Origin: CAWAYR01 sp050250875 | Lineage (GTDB): Bacteria > Acidobacteriota > Vicinamibacteria > Vicinamibacterales > UBA2999 | Assembly: GCA_050250875.1 (NCBI GenBank) | Contig: JBFWNV010000001.1 | Location: forward strand, 1,426,001 to 1,490,000 | Reading direction: 5' to 3' | Length of the DNA stretch: 64,000 nucleotides | Shown here: in pieces, positions 7,439 to 15,301 of the stretch | Layout of the letters: each line of letters begins with the position of its first letter | Position numbering within the stretch: the stretch's first letter is position 1 | Made by a program: the position numbers and the translations under genes | Notes under the pieces: generated by a model | Databases searched by the model: none | Seen by the model: the letters and a program-made list of their open reading frames with translations, nothing else | Told to the model about the DNA's origin: nothing

Positions 7439-8728
7439 CTACAGCGCGGTGTCGCGGGTCTCGCGCGACAGGTACAGGCCGAGCAGCGACAGCAGGGCCG
7501 ACCCCGACAGGTAGTAGCCCACGTATTGGAGGCCCCAGTTGGTGGCCAGCCACGTCGCCACGTACGGCGCCAGCGACGCGCCGACGATGCCGGCGAAGTT
7601 GTAGGTGAGCGAGCTGCCGGTGTAGCGCACGGCCGTGGGGAAGAGCTCGGCCAGCACCGTGCCGATCGGCCCATACGCGAAGCCGACGAGCGCGAAGCCG
7701 ACGATCATCGTGGCCAGCGCGCCGGCCGTGCCGGCCTGGAAGATCGGCGCCAGCACCAGGCCGAACGCCGCGATTGCCACGTTGACCCACATCAGCATCG
7801 GCCGCCGGCCGCCCTCGGCCAGGCGCGCCGCCAGCGGCACCGTGATGCCGAAGAACACCACGCCGACGAGCTGGATGACCAGGAAGTCGTTGCGGGTGAA
7901 GCCCAGGGCCACCGTCCCCCACGACAGCGCGAACACCGTCGTCAGGTAGAAGATGACGTAGACCGACGTGCCGATGACGGTGCCGAGCACCAGCGCCCAG
8001 CCGTGCTTCCCGAACACCGTCAGCATCGGCACCTTGACGCGTTCGTGGCGCGCCACCGCCTGCGCGAACACCGGCGTCTCGGTGATCGCCAGCCGGACGT
8101 AGAGGCCCACCGCCACCAGCACCGCGCTCGACAGGAACGGCACCCGCCAGCCCCAGCTGAGGAACTGCTCTTCGGTGAGCCAGCGCGACAGCAGCAGGAA
8201 GATGCCGCCCGAGCAGAAGAAGCCGATCGGTGCGCCGAGCTGCGGGAACATCCCGTACCACGCGCGTTTGCCGGGCGGGGCGTTTTCGGTGGCCAGCAGG
8301 ATCGCCCCGCCCCATTCGCCGCCCAGCCCCAGGCCCTGCCCGAAGCGGCACAGGGCGAGCAGCAGCGGCGCGGCGACGCCGATCGTCTGATAGGTCGGCA
8401 GCGCGCCGATCGCCACCGTCGAGATCCCCATCGTCAGCAGCGCCGCGACCAGCGTCGTCTTGCGGCCGATGCGATCGCCGAAGTGGCCGAACAGCGCGCT
8501 GCCGATCGGCCGGGCCAGGAAGGCGATCGCGAAGGTGGCCAGCGAGGCCAGCCGTGCGCTGGCGGGATCCGAGGCCGGGAAGAACTGCTGCGGAAAGACC
8601 AGCACCGCCGCCGTGGCGTAGATGTAGAAGTCGAAGAACTCGATGGCGGTGCCCATCAGGCTGGCCACCAGGATGCGTCGCGCGCTGTTGGCCGGCGGCG
8701 CCTGGGAGACGGACGTGGCGGTGGTCAT
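7439..8728 (-). CDS. MFS transporter, MHS (metabolite:H+ symporter) type
   Basis: 429 aa, about 12 transmembrane helices. MHS hallmarks: 'MGTAIEFFDFYIYATAAVLVFPQQFF', the loop 'FGHFGDRIGRKTTLVAALLTMGISTVAIGALPTY', 'RFGQGLGLGGEWGGAILLATENAP', 'WGWRVPFLSSAVLVAVGLYVRL' and 'ITETPVF'. Relatives carry organic acids or betaines (shikimate, alpha-ketoglutarate, proline); the substrate is not predictable. The start codon overlaps the stop of the upstream FkbM gene (ATGA). Confidence 0.9.
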   Translation of the reverse strand: MTTATSVSQAPPANSARRILVASLMGTAIEFFDFYIYATAAVLVFPQQFFPASDPASARLASLATFAIAFLARPIGSALFGHFGDRIGRKTTLVAALLTMGISTVAIGALPTYQTIGVAAPLLLALCRFGQGLGLGGEWGGAILLATENAPPGKRAWYGMFPQLGAPIGFFCSGGIFLLLSRWLTEEQFLSWGWRVPFLSSAVLVAVGLYVRLAITETPVFAQAVARHERVKVPMLTVFGKHGWALVLGTVIGTSVYVIFYLTTVFALSWGTVALGFTRNDFLVIQLVGVVFFGITVPLAARLAEGGRRPMLMWVNVAIAAFGLVLAPIFQAGTAGALATMIVGFALVGFAYGPIGTVLAELFPTAVRYTGSSLTYNFAGIVGASLAPYVATWLATNWGLQYVGYYLSGSALLSLLGLYLSRETRDTAL

Positions 8729-9471
8729 GCGTCGAGTCTGCGGGCGTAGACGTCGCCGTGCTCGGCCGGCGTCACCGCCGACAACGCGGTCAGCAGGGCG
8801 CGATGATCGAGCCAGCTCTCGGCGCCGAGCCGGCTCGACTCGCCCGCCGACCAGTTGAAGCGATACGGCGCCAGCGCGGCCAGCTGTGCCGCGCAGGCCG
8901 CCGCGGCGTCGAGCGCGCCGCCCAGGTACTCGAACGACACGCCCTTCACCGGCACGGTCAGCCCGGCCAACGCCGCCGCCTCGCCGCCCTCCATGTCGAG
9001 CTTGACGAACGCCGGCTCGCCGTGCGCGGCGATGAGCGCGTCGAGGGTCGTGGCCTCGACGTCGATGCTGCGGTTCCACTCGACGCCGGCGAAGGCCGCC
9101 TCCTGGCCGCGCGCCTCGCGCCACGCGTCGGTGATCGTGCTCACCGTCGGCGTCCGGTCGCTGACCGCGAGGCGGACGCGGCCGCCTCGCTCGGCGACCG
9201 CCGCCTCGACGACCGTCACGTCGGGCAGGTGGCCGGCCAGCACGCGCAGCAGCGCCGCGACGTGCGGCTGCGGCTCCACGGCGACGACGCGGCAGCCCAG
9301 CGCCGAGAACGCGCGGGTGCGGTTGCCGACGTGCGCGCCGACGTCGAACACGAGGTCACCCGGCGCCAGCCACTGCGAGTAGAGCGTCCGCAGACGCCGT
9401 TGCCGGCGGGGGATCAGATGGTAGATGGCCACCGAGCGGGCGAGGCCGACGAGGCGGTCGGTGCGGCGCAT
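8725..9471 (-). CDS. FkbM-family SAM-dependent methyltransferase
   Basis: 248 aa. SAM-binding motif 'GDLVFDVGAHVGNRTRAFSALGCRVVAVEPQP', then 'VTVVEAAVAERGGRVRLAVSD' and the FkbM signature 'FVKLDMEGGEAAALAGL'. FkbM enzymes usually O-methylate sugars or polyketides. It overlaps the downstream transporter by four bases. A 58-nt gap separates its start from the divergent RibD-type gene. Confidence 0.87.
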   Translation of the reverse strand: MRRTDRLVGLARSVAIYHLIPRRQRRLRTLYSQWLAPGDLVFDVGAHVGNRTRAFSALGCRVVAVEPQPHVAALLRVLAGHLPDVTVVEAAVAERGGRVRLAVSDRTPTVSTITDAWREARGQEAAFAGVEWNRSIDVEATTLDALIAAHGEPAFVKLDMEGGEAAALAGLTVPVKGVSFEYLGGALDAAAACAAQLAALAPYRFNWSAGESSRLGAESWLDHRALLTALSAVTPAEHGDVYARRLDA

Positions 9472-9529
9472 CAGCGGCGGAGGGCGGCGTCCGGACGGGC
9501 GGGCACGTCGCCACTATACTTCCACGGAG

Positions 9530-10507
9530 ATGTCGCCCGAGCGTTCCGCGTCCGCCGCCACGCCGGAAGCCCTCGACGTCGGCGAGGCGTGGTCGTTGGT
9601 GAGGGCGCTGGCCGCTCACGCCGCCGCCGCCGCGCAGGGCGTCGGCCAGGCGTATGCGTTCGTCGATGGCGCGCTGCGCCGCGTGCCGGCCGACGATCCC
9701 GGCGTCGTCGTCCGCTGGCTGCCGGCCACGGGCTGGCAGGCGGCGCTGCCCGCCGCCCGCGCCGACGCCGCGCTGGTCGATCTCTACCTGCCGATCTGCG
9801 CCGGCTGCGCGGCGCGCCCGCTCACGGTCGGCCACCTCGGGCAGAGCCTCGACGGCTTCATCGCCACGCACTCGGGCGACTCGCAGTTCGTCACCGGTGA
9901 GGAGAACCTGCGCCACATGCACCGGATGCGGGCGCTGTCCGACGCGGTGATCGTCGGCGCCGGCACGGTGGCCGCCGACGATCCGCAGCTCACCACCCGC
10001 CAGGTGAGCGGCCCGAGCCCGGTCCGCGTCGTGATCGATCCGATGCGCCGTCTGGCGCCGACCTACCGGGTGTTCCAGGACGAGGCCGCGCCCACGCTCT
10101 ACGTGTGCGGCCGCGGCCGTCTCGGCCGCGGCGAGCACTTCGTCGGCGCCGCCGACGTGCTCGGCGTCGGCGAGGGACCCGGCGGACTCGACCTGGCCGA
10201 GCTCGTCGATCACCTGCACGCCCGCGGCTGCGCCCGCCTCTTCGTCGAGGGCGGCGGCGTCACCGTGTCGGCGTTCCTGGCCGCCGGCCTGCTCGATCGC
10301 CTGCACGTGGCGGTGGCGCCGTTCCTGATCGGCGCCGGGCGGCCGGCGATTCGTCTGCCGGCGCCCGACCTGCTGCGCGAGTGCGCCCGGCCGCGTCACC
10401 GCGTGTTCCGGATGGGCACCGACGTGCTCTTCGACTGCGACCTGTCGGCCGAGGACGATCGCCCGCGCGGCGGTGGGTCGGGCCCGTCGATCGCCCGCGT
10501 GCTGTAG
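9530..10507 (+). CDS. RibD C-terminal/dihydrofolate reductase-like reductase
   Basis: 325 aa. The first roughly 95 residues are not recognised ('EAWSLVRALAAHAAAAAQGVGQAYAFVDGALRRVPAD...'). From about residue 98 the RibD_C reductase fold is clear: 'RPLTVGHLGQSLDGFIATHSGDSQFVTG', 'RALSDAVIVGAGTVAADDPQLTTRQV', 'PVRVVIDPMRRL' and 'CARLFVEGGGVTVSAFLAAGLLDRLHVAVAPFLIGAGRPAI'. Members reduce pyrimidine or pterin-like substrates with NADPH; the RibD deaminase domain is absent. Together with the PTPS homologue 4.4 kb away it hints at a pterin/flavin-like pathway. Confidence 0.85.
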   Translation: MSPERSASAATPEALDVGEAWSLVRALAAHAAAAAQGVGQAYAFVDGALRRVPADDPGVVVRWLPATGWQAALPAARADAALVDLYLPICAGCAARPLTVGHLGQSLDGFIATHSGDSQFVTGEENLRHMHRMRALSDAVIVGAGTVAADDPQLTTRQVSGPSPVRVVIDPMRRLAPTYRVFQDEAAPTLYVCGRGRLGRGEHFVGAADVLGVGEGPGGLDLAELVDHLHARGCARLFVEGGGVTVSAFLAAGLLDRLHVAVAPFLIGAGRPAIRLPAPDLLRECARPRHRVFRMGTDVLFDCDLSAEDDRPRGGGSGPSIARVL

Positions 10508-10559
10508 CCGGGACGGCGACCCCAGGCCTGCCGCTGGCTCCGCCGCTATACTTCGAGGC

Positions 10560-11030
10560 GTGGACTTCGCCGTCCTGAAGCGTGTGCTCGCGGCATTCGA
10601 GCACGAGGGCGTCGCGTATGCCATCTTCGGCGCCGCCGCACTCAACCTGCACGGCCTGGCCCGCTTCACCGAGGATCTGGACGTCTTCGTCGCGCCGTCG
10701 GCCGAGAACGTCGAACGGCTGAAGGCGGCGCTTCGCCGCGTCTTCGACGACCCCGAGATCGATCAGATCACCGCCGCCGACCTGCTCGGCGAGTACCCGG
10801 CGGTGCGGTACGTGCCGCCGCAGGGCATCTTCCAGCTCGACATCCTGACCCGTCTCGGCCGCGCGTTCGCGTATCAGGATCTCGAGATCGTGCGGCTTCC
10901 GTTCGCTGAACTGACCGTGAGCGTGGTCAGCCCACGCACGCTCTACGCGATGAAGCGCGACACGGTGCGCCTGAAGGACAAGGCCGACGCCGCGTTGCTC
11001 AAGGAGCGGTTCGGTCTGGAGGACCCGTGA
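10560..11030 (+). CDS. Nucleotidyltransferase (AbiEii/DUF6036-like)
   Basis: 156 aa from a GTG. The nucleotidyltransferase core is visible: 'YAIFGAAALNLHGLARFTEDLDVFVAPSAENVERLKAALRRVF' with the DxD pair (LDV region), then 'VRYVPPQGIFQLDILTRLG' and 'SPRTLYAMKRDTVRLKDKADAALLKERFGL', whose lysines match AbiEii/MNT-like proteins. Such enzymes act as toxins or antitoxins in type IV/VII systems. Stop overlaps the next start (TGATG), indicating a two-gene unit. Confidence 0.8.
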   Translation: MDFAVLKRVLAAFEHEGVAYAIFGAAALNLHGLARFTEDLDVFVAPSAENVERLKAALRRVFDDPEIDQITAADLLGEYPAVRYVPPQGIFQLDILTRLGRAFAYQDLEIVRLPFAELTVSVVSPRTLYAMKRDTVRLKDKADAALLKERFGLEDP

Positions 11031-11251
11031 TGCCGGTGCGCCGCTTTCGATCCGTCGAGGAGATGAACCAGCCGGTGTGGCGGGTGCCGGGCGACCCGGA
11101 GCTCTACCGCGTGATGGCCGGGCTCTGGGACGTCGGCGCGCGGCTGCGACCGGTCCGGCGGCCCAGCGGCGTCAGGCGCTTCAGGAGCATCGAAGAACTC
11201 GACGCGGCGACGACGCAGTGGCGAAGCGAGCGGCCGGCTGGCTCGCGCTGA
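11030..11251 (+). CDS. Small partner of the nucleotidyltransferase, duplicated motif
   Basis: 73 aa from the ATG at 11030, one base into the previous stop, with GGAGGA at 11018-11023. The motif VRRFRSVEEMN near the N-terminus is repeated as VRRFRSIEELD near residue 48. Between them is 'PVWRVPGDPELYRVMAGLWDVGARLRP'. It has no signal or membrane segment. Function unknown; the coupling to the nucleotidyltransferase suggests an antitoxin or regulator. Confidence 0.7.
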   Translation: MPVRRFRSVEEMNQPVWRVPGDPELYRVMAGLWDVGARLRPVRRPSGVRRFRSIEELDAATTQWRSERPAGSR

Positions 11252-11288
11252 CCGGACGACGAACCCTCACCAACTGCGGCAGGAACCG

Positions 11289-11945
11289 ATGTACTACGAA
11301 CCCGGTGTCACCGACCACGGCCTGCGCTACAACCCGCTCAAGGCCTGCGTCGTGCCGCGGCCGATCGGCTGGATCTCGACGCAGAGCGCCGCCGGCGTGG
11401 TCAACCTGGCGCCGTTCAGCTTCTTCAACCTGCTCAGCTACGACCCGCCGTTCGTGATGTTCTCGGCCGGCGTGCACGAGGCCGACGGCGGTAGCAAGGA
11501 CACAGTGGCCAACGTCGAGGCCACCGGCGAGTTCGTGTTCAACATGGCCACCTGGGCGCAGCGCGAGGCGATGAACCAGACGGCGCGCATCCTCGACCGC
11601 GGCGTCGACGAGCTGGCGGCGGCGGGGCTCGAACCGCTGCCGTCGCGGCTGGTGCGACCGCCGCGCGTCGCCGGCTCGCCGGTGCAGTTCGAGTGCCGAC
11701 TGCACCAGGTGGTGCGGCTCCCCGGCCGCACGCCGACCGCGGAACACTCCGTGGTGATCGGCCAGGTCGTCGCCGTGCACATCGACGACGAGGCGCTGAC
11801 GCCCGACGGTCGCCTCGACGTGCTCAAGATCAAGCCGATCGCCCGGCTCGGCTACCAGGACTACGCGGCGGTGGAGTCGGTGTTCCAGATGGCGAAGCGG
11901 ACCCCCGAGGACCGCGTCCGGGCCAGCACGTCGTCCGTCGGGTGA
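11289..11945 (+). CDS. Flavin reductase-like protein (FMN-binding split barrel)
   Basis: 218 aa. Signatures: 'LKACVVPRPIGWISTQSAAGVVNLAPFSFFNLLSYDPPFVMFSAG', 'KDTVANVEATGEFVFNMATWAQREAMNQTA', 'LEPLPSRLVRPPRVAGSPVQFECRLHQVV' and 'IGQVVAVHIDDEAL'. This is the DIM6/NTAB-type split barrel that binds FMN and reduces flavins or acts directly as an oxidoreductase. The gene stands alone, 37 nt after the small partner gene. Confidence 0.88.
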   Translation: MYYEPGVTDHGLRYNPLKACVVPRPIGWISTQSAAGVVNLAPFSFFNLLSYDPPFVMFSAGVHEADGGSKDTVANVEATGEFVFNMATWAQREAMNQTARILDRGVDELAAAGLEPLPSRLVRPPRVAGSPVQFECRLHQVVRLPGRTPTAEHSVVIGQVVAVHIDDEALTPDGRLDVLKIKPIARLGYQDYAAVESVFQMAKRTPEDRVRASTSSVG

Positions 11946-11995
11946 CGCCGACGTCGGCCGGCACTACAATGCCGTCGCCGCGAAGGAGTCCGCCC

Positions 11996-12970
11996 ATGTC
12001 CACCCATCGATTTCGAACCGTCCTGGTCGCTGCAATCCTCGGCGCCACGGCGTCCTCCGCGGCCGCCCAGCCGATCGGCACGTTCCGCTGGCAGCAGCAG
12101 CCGTACTGCAACGTGCTGACCGTGAACGTCGTCCAGACCGGGAGCGTTTACCACCTCGACGGCTTCGACGACCAATGCGGCGCCTTGACGAGGGCATCGG
12201 TCGTCGGTCTGGCGTTTTTCAATCCCAACGGGACGATCGGCATCGGCCTCACCGTCGTCACGACGCCGGGCGCGACGCCGCTGCACCTCGACGCCACCTT
12301 GAACTGGCCGTCGGTGAGCGGCACGTGGCGCGACAGCGCCGGCGCGACCGGGCCCTTCGTGTTCACTCCAGGAGCGCCGGTGGCCGGCAGCGCCCGTCCG
12401 ATACCGACCCCCTCGTTCCCGGCCGGTCTCACCGTGGGCGGCGGCGCCATCACCAACGTCGGGGCCCCGGTGGCGGCGACGGATGCGGCGAACAAGGCCT
12501 ATGTCGACGCCGGCACGGCCAGTGCACGGGCCGCGCTGGTGAACTCGAAGGTGTGGTCGGCCTACGTGGCCTCGAACGGCGCGAAGGTTGGCACCGGTCG
12601 CTATGCGTCATCCCGCTCGGGTACGGGCGCCTACACAGTGACCTTCAACCTGAGTGGCCTCGGCATTCCCGCGGTCGGGTTCCCACCTGCCACCTTCACA
12701 CCGATTGGCTGCGCCGGCGGTTCTGCACAGGTCGCCGGTGGCTCAGCGTCGAGTTCGGGCGGCTTTCGCACCAGCGTGTCTTACAGCGTCGCGATCACCA
12801 ACGCTGCCGGCGTCGCTACCGATTGCGACTTCTTCGCGCTGGTCCACGCCGGCGACCCCAACCCCCCCGGTTCACCGGTCCCTCCACTCGATGCCGGCCT
12901 CGCCAATCCCGATGCGTCGTGCTCGACCGTCGGCGACGTGACCACCTGCGTCGTCGGGCGGCGCGAGTAG
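11996..12970 (+). CDS. Secreted fibre-like protein with shared 'GTFRWQ-QPYCN' domain
   Basis: 324 aa; ATG at 11996, AAGGAG at 11983-11988. A signal peptide (to AAAQ) is followed by a domain of about 115 residues beginning 'PIGTFRWQQQPYCNVLTVNVV' with 'GFDDQCGALTRASVVGLAFFNPNGTIGIGLTVVTTPG'. The same domain recurs in the genes at 52725, 54227 and 58939. Residues about 140-180 contain 'ITNVGAPVAATDAANKAYVD', the classic trimeric phage tail-fibre/YadA-stalk motif. The tail is Gly/Ser/Thr-rich with paired Cys. I infer a trimeric extracellular fibre; no enzymatic motif seen. Confidence 0.75.
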   Translation: MSTHRFRTVLVAAILGATASSAAAQPIGTFRWQQQPYCNVLTVNVVQTGSVYHLDGFDDQCGALTRASVVGLAFFNPNGTIGIGLTVVTTPGATPLHLDATLNWPSVSGTWRDSAGATGPFVFTPGAPVAGSARPIPTPSFPAGLTVGGGAITNVGAPVAATDAANKAYVDAGTASARAALVNSKVWSAYVASNGAKVGTGRYASSRSGTGAYTVTFNLSGLGIPAVGFPPATFTPIGCAGGSAQVAGGSASSSGGFRTSVSYSVAITNAAGVATDCDFFALVHAGDPNPPGSPVPPLDAGLANPDASCSTVGDVTTCVVGRRE

Positions 12971-12992
12971 GGCAGGTCGGCGCCGCTCGGCG

Positions 12993-13793
12993 TCACCGCC
13001 ACGCCACCAGGTCGCGGTGGCCGACCCGGATCCGCGAGCGCCCCTCCAGCACGTGGGCCAGGCGCCGCGCTTCCCACGCGGCGATGCGCGACGCCTGCGC
13101 GGGGTCGATCTCGACGGCGGCGCGGGCCCAGCCGGCGACGAGCTCGCGCTGCAGCCGCGGCGACTCGAGCTGCCAGTCGCTGTGCGCGGTGCGCACCGTG
13201 AAGCCGGCGGTGGCGAAGCACACCTCGGCCACCGACGCCGCGTCGGGGCCGAGCGCCGGGCCGAAGCCTTTGTCGTGACGCTGGTGGCGCAGCACCAGGC
13301 CGCGCACCAGCTCGTCGTCGGGATGGGGCGGCGTGCACTCCATGCGCCCGTCGAAGGTGAGCGCCAGCAGCACCACGGCCTCGGCGCTCCGGCAGGCGCG
13401 GGCCAGCGTCTCGAGCCACGCCGCCGACACCAGGTCGAGCAGCGCCGACGCGGTGACCAGATCGTGGCCGGCGACCACGGCCGGGTCGAGGTCGGCGAGG
13501 TCGAGGCGCCGTGCCGTCAAGGTGTAGTCCGGCCCGAGGGGGCCGTTCCCCAGCTGGCGCCGTGCCTCGGCGAGCAGCGCCTGATCGTGATCGACGATCG
13601 TCCAGGTCGGCACCACCGGCAGCCGCGCGGTGAGATAGCGCACGTTGGCGCCGGTGCCGCACGCCAGATCGATGGCGCGGTGCCCGCGGCGCAGCGCCAG
13701 CCGGTCGCCGGCCAGTCGGGTCAGGGCCTCGGAGCGGGCGGCGACGTCGGCCGGTTCGCGCAGGGCGAGCCAGGCGGGGCTGAAGGTCTCCAT
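12993..13793 (-). CDS. SAM-dependent methyltransferase of the PTPS cluster
   Basis: 266 aa. Class I fold: 'RAIDLACGTGANVRYLTARLPVVPTWTIVDHDQALLAEARRQL', 'DLADLDPAVVAGHDLVTASALLDLVSAAWLETLARACR' and 'VVLLALTFDGRMECTPPHPDD'. It starts at an ATG that overlaps the glycosyltransferase stop by one base, so it is the last gene of a four-gene minus-strand unit (dehydrogenase, PTPS homologue, glycosyltransferase, methyltransferase). It likely methylates the product of that unit; the acceptor is unknown. Confidence 0.85.
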   Translation of the reverse strand: METFSPAWLALREPADVAARSEALTRLAGDRLALRRGHRAIDLACGTGANVRYLTARLPVVPTWTIVDHDQALLAEARRQLGNGPLGPDYTLTARRLDLADLDPAVVAGHDLVTASALLDLVSAAWLETLARACRSAEAVVLLALTFDGRMECTPPHPDDELVRGLVLRHQRHDKGFGPALGPDAASVAEVCFATAGFTVRTAHSDWQLESPRLQRELVAGWARAAVEIDPAQASRIAAWEARRLAHVLEGRSRIRVGHRDLVAWR

Positions 13794-14863
13794 CACGACA
13801 CCCCGAGCAGCGCGGTCTCGAAGCGGGCGGCGGCCTGCGGCCAGGTGGGCAGCGTGGCGGCCCGCGCCGCGGCGCCGGCGGTCAGCGCCGCTCGGTACTC
13901 GTCGTCGCCGATCACCCGATCGATGGCGGCGGTCAGCGCGTCGAGGTCGCCCGGATCGATGAGCACGCCCGACCGCTCGTCCACGAGGTCGCCGGCCGCG
14001 CCGGTGCGCGTCGCCACCACCGGCAGGCCGCGCGCGACCGCTTCGGCCACCGCCATGCCGTAGCCCTCGTACCAGCTGGGCAGCACGAAGACATCGGCGG
14101 CGTCGTAGGCTGCGCCCAGCGCGTCGCCGTGGGCCGCGCCGGTGAAGGTGATGCGTCCGCCGAGCCCGCGTGCGGCGGCGAGGGCGCGGATGCCGGCCGC
14201 CGTCTCCGGATGCAGGGTCTGGCTGCCGACGCATGTCAGCCGCCAGTGCAGGCTGCGGACGGCGTGCAGCGCTTCGACGAGCAGCAGGTGGCCCTTGCGC
14301 GGGACCAGCGACGCGACGCAGAGCAGCTGCACGTCGGCGCCGGGCGTCGAGCGCCGCGACCCGCGCGCGGCCGCGACCGGCGCCGTCCCCGGCTCGACCA
14401 CGGTCACGACGTCGGCCGGCACGTCGAACTCCGCCAGGGTCGTCGCGGTGGCCCGGCTGGTCACGATCACCGCCCGGGCCGCCTGCAGCGCCGACCGCTC
14501 GCTGACGCGCAACGCCGCCGCCGCGGCCGGATCGAGTCCGGTCTCGAGGGCCAGCGGATGGTGGACCAGCGCCACCAGCCGCAGCCGTGCCGCCTCGCGT
14601 GCGGCCGTCGCCGGCAGGACACCGAAGGCGAGACCGTCACAGACGGCCAGCGTGTCGTCGGCCAGGCTGGCGAGCAGCGCATCGGCCCGCGCCACCGCGG
14701 CCGGATCGGGAAACGGGTAGTCGCCGTCGAGCTCGTGGACGTCCACCCGCCACCCCCGCTCCCGCAGCCCGGCGATGATCTGCCGGTCGTAGGCGTAGCC
14801 GCCGGTGGGCGTGTCGAGCGCACCGGGCACGACGAACGACAGGTGGCGCGCGCCGTCGGCCAT
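13793..14863 (-). CDS. Glycosyltransferase, GT4 family
   Basis: 356 aa. Two Rossmann halves of a GT-B enzyme: N-terminal 'PGALDTPTGGYAYDRQIIAGLRERGWRVDVHEL', and C-terminal 'LLCVASLVPRKGHLLLVEALHAV', 'GRITFTGAAHGDALGAAYDAADVFVLPSWYEGYGMAVAEAVARGLPVVATRTGAAGDLV' with the E-x7-E donor-sugar motif. It lies between the PTPS homologue (3-nt gap) and the methyltransferase (1-nt overlap). A sugar transfer to a pterin-like or lipid acceptor fits the neighbours, but this is inference. Confidence 0.88.
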   Translation of the reverse strand: MADGARHLSFVVPGALDTPTGGYAYDRQIIAGLRERGWRVDVHELDGDYPFPDPAAVARADALLASLADDTLAVCDGLAFGVLPATAAREAARLRLVALVHHPLALETGLDPAAAAALRVSERSALQAARAVIVTSRATATTLAEFDVPADVVTVVEPGTAPVAAARGSRRSTPGADVQLLCVASLVPRKGHLLLVEALHAVRSLHWRLTCVGSQTLHPETAAGIRALAAARGLGGRITFTGAAHGDALGAAYDAADVFVLPSWYEGYGMAVAEAVARGLPVVATRTGAAGDLVDERSGVLIDPGDLDALTAAIDRVIGDDEYRAALTAGAAARAATLPTWPQAAARFETALLGVS

Positions 14864-14866
14864 CGG

Positions 14867-15274
14867 CTACACGCCCGGCACGGGCCCTTCGTACGCCGCC
14901 CAGGCGACGTGCGACTCGCCCAGCGTCACCTTCATCGCGGCGATGCCGCGCGCCCCGGCACCGAGATCGCCGGCGACGAGCCGGGCCGCCACGCGGTCGA
15001 AGATCACTTTGGCGAGGAACTCGGTGGTCGTGTTCCGCCCCGCGAACTCGGGCACGCCGTCGAGATTCTGGAAGTTGAGCGCGGCGAGCACCTCGTGCAG
15101 GACCGCCGATGCGCGGCCGATGTCCACGACGATGCCGTCGGCGTCGAGCGCCGGCCGGCGCAACTCGAGATCGACGACGTAGGTGGCGCCGTGCAGGCGC
15201 TGCGCCGGGCCGAACACCTCGCCGCGGAAGCTGTGGGCGATCATGAAGTGATCGCGGACGGTCACGCTGAACAT
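14867..15274 (-). CDS. Divergent 6-pyruvoyl-tetrahydropterin synthase/QueD homologue
   Basis: 135 aa, the size of PTPS/QueD enzymes. Fold signatures: 'MFSVTVRDHFMIAHSFRGEVFGPAQRLHGATYVVDLELRR', 'GIVVDIGRASAVLHEVLAALNFQNLDGVPEFAGRNTTTEFLAKVIFDRV' and a C-terminal 'VTLGESHVAWAAYEG'. In canonical members the zinc site uses the two His of HGHxY plus an upstream His, and a catalytic Cys precedes it. Here the motif is HGATY (His28 kept, second His replaced by Ala30) and the Cys is absent. The chemistry is therefore probably altered. Confidence 0.8.
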   Translation of the reverse strand: MFSVTVRDHFMIAHSFRGEVFGPAQRLHGATYVVDLELRRPALDADGIVVDIGRASAVLHEVLAALNFQNLDGVPEFAGRNTTTEFLAKVIFDRVAARLVAGDLGAGARGIAAMKVTLGESHVAWAAYEGPVPGV

Positions 15275-15301
15275 GGGGCGGGGGTCTCCGTGGAAGGCGA
15301 A

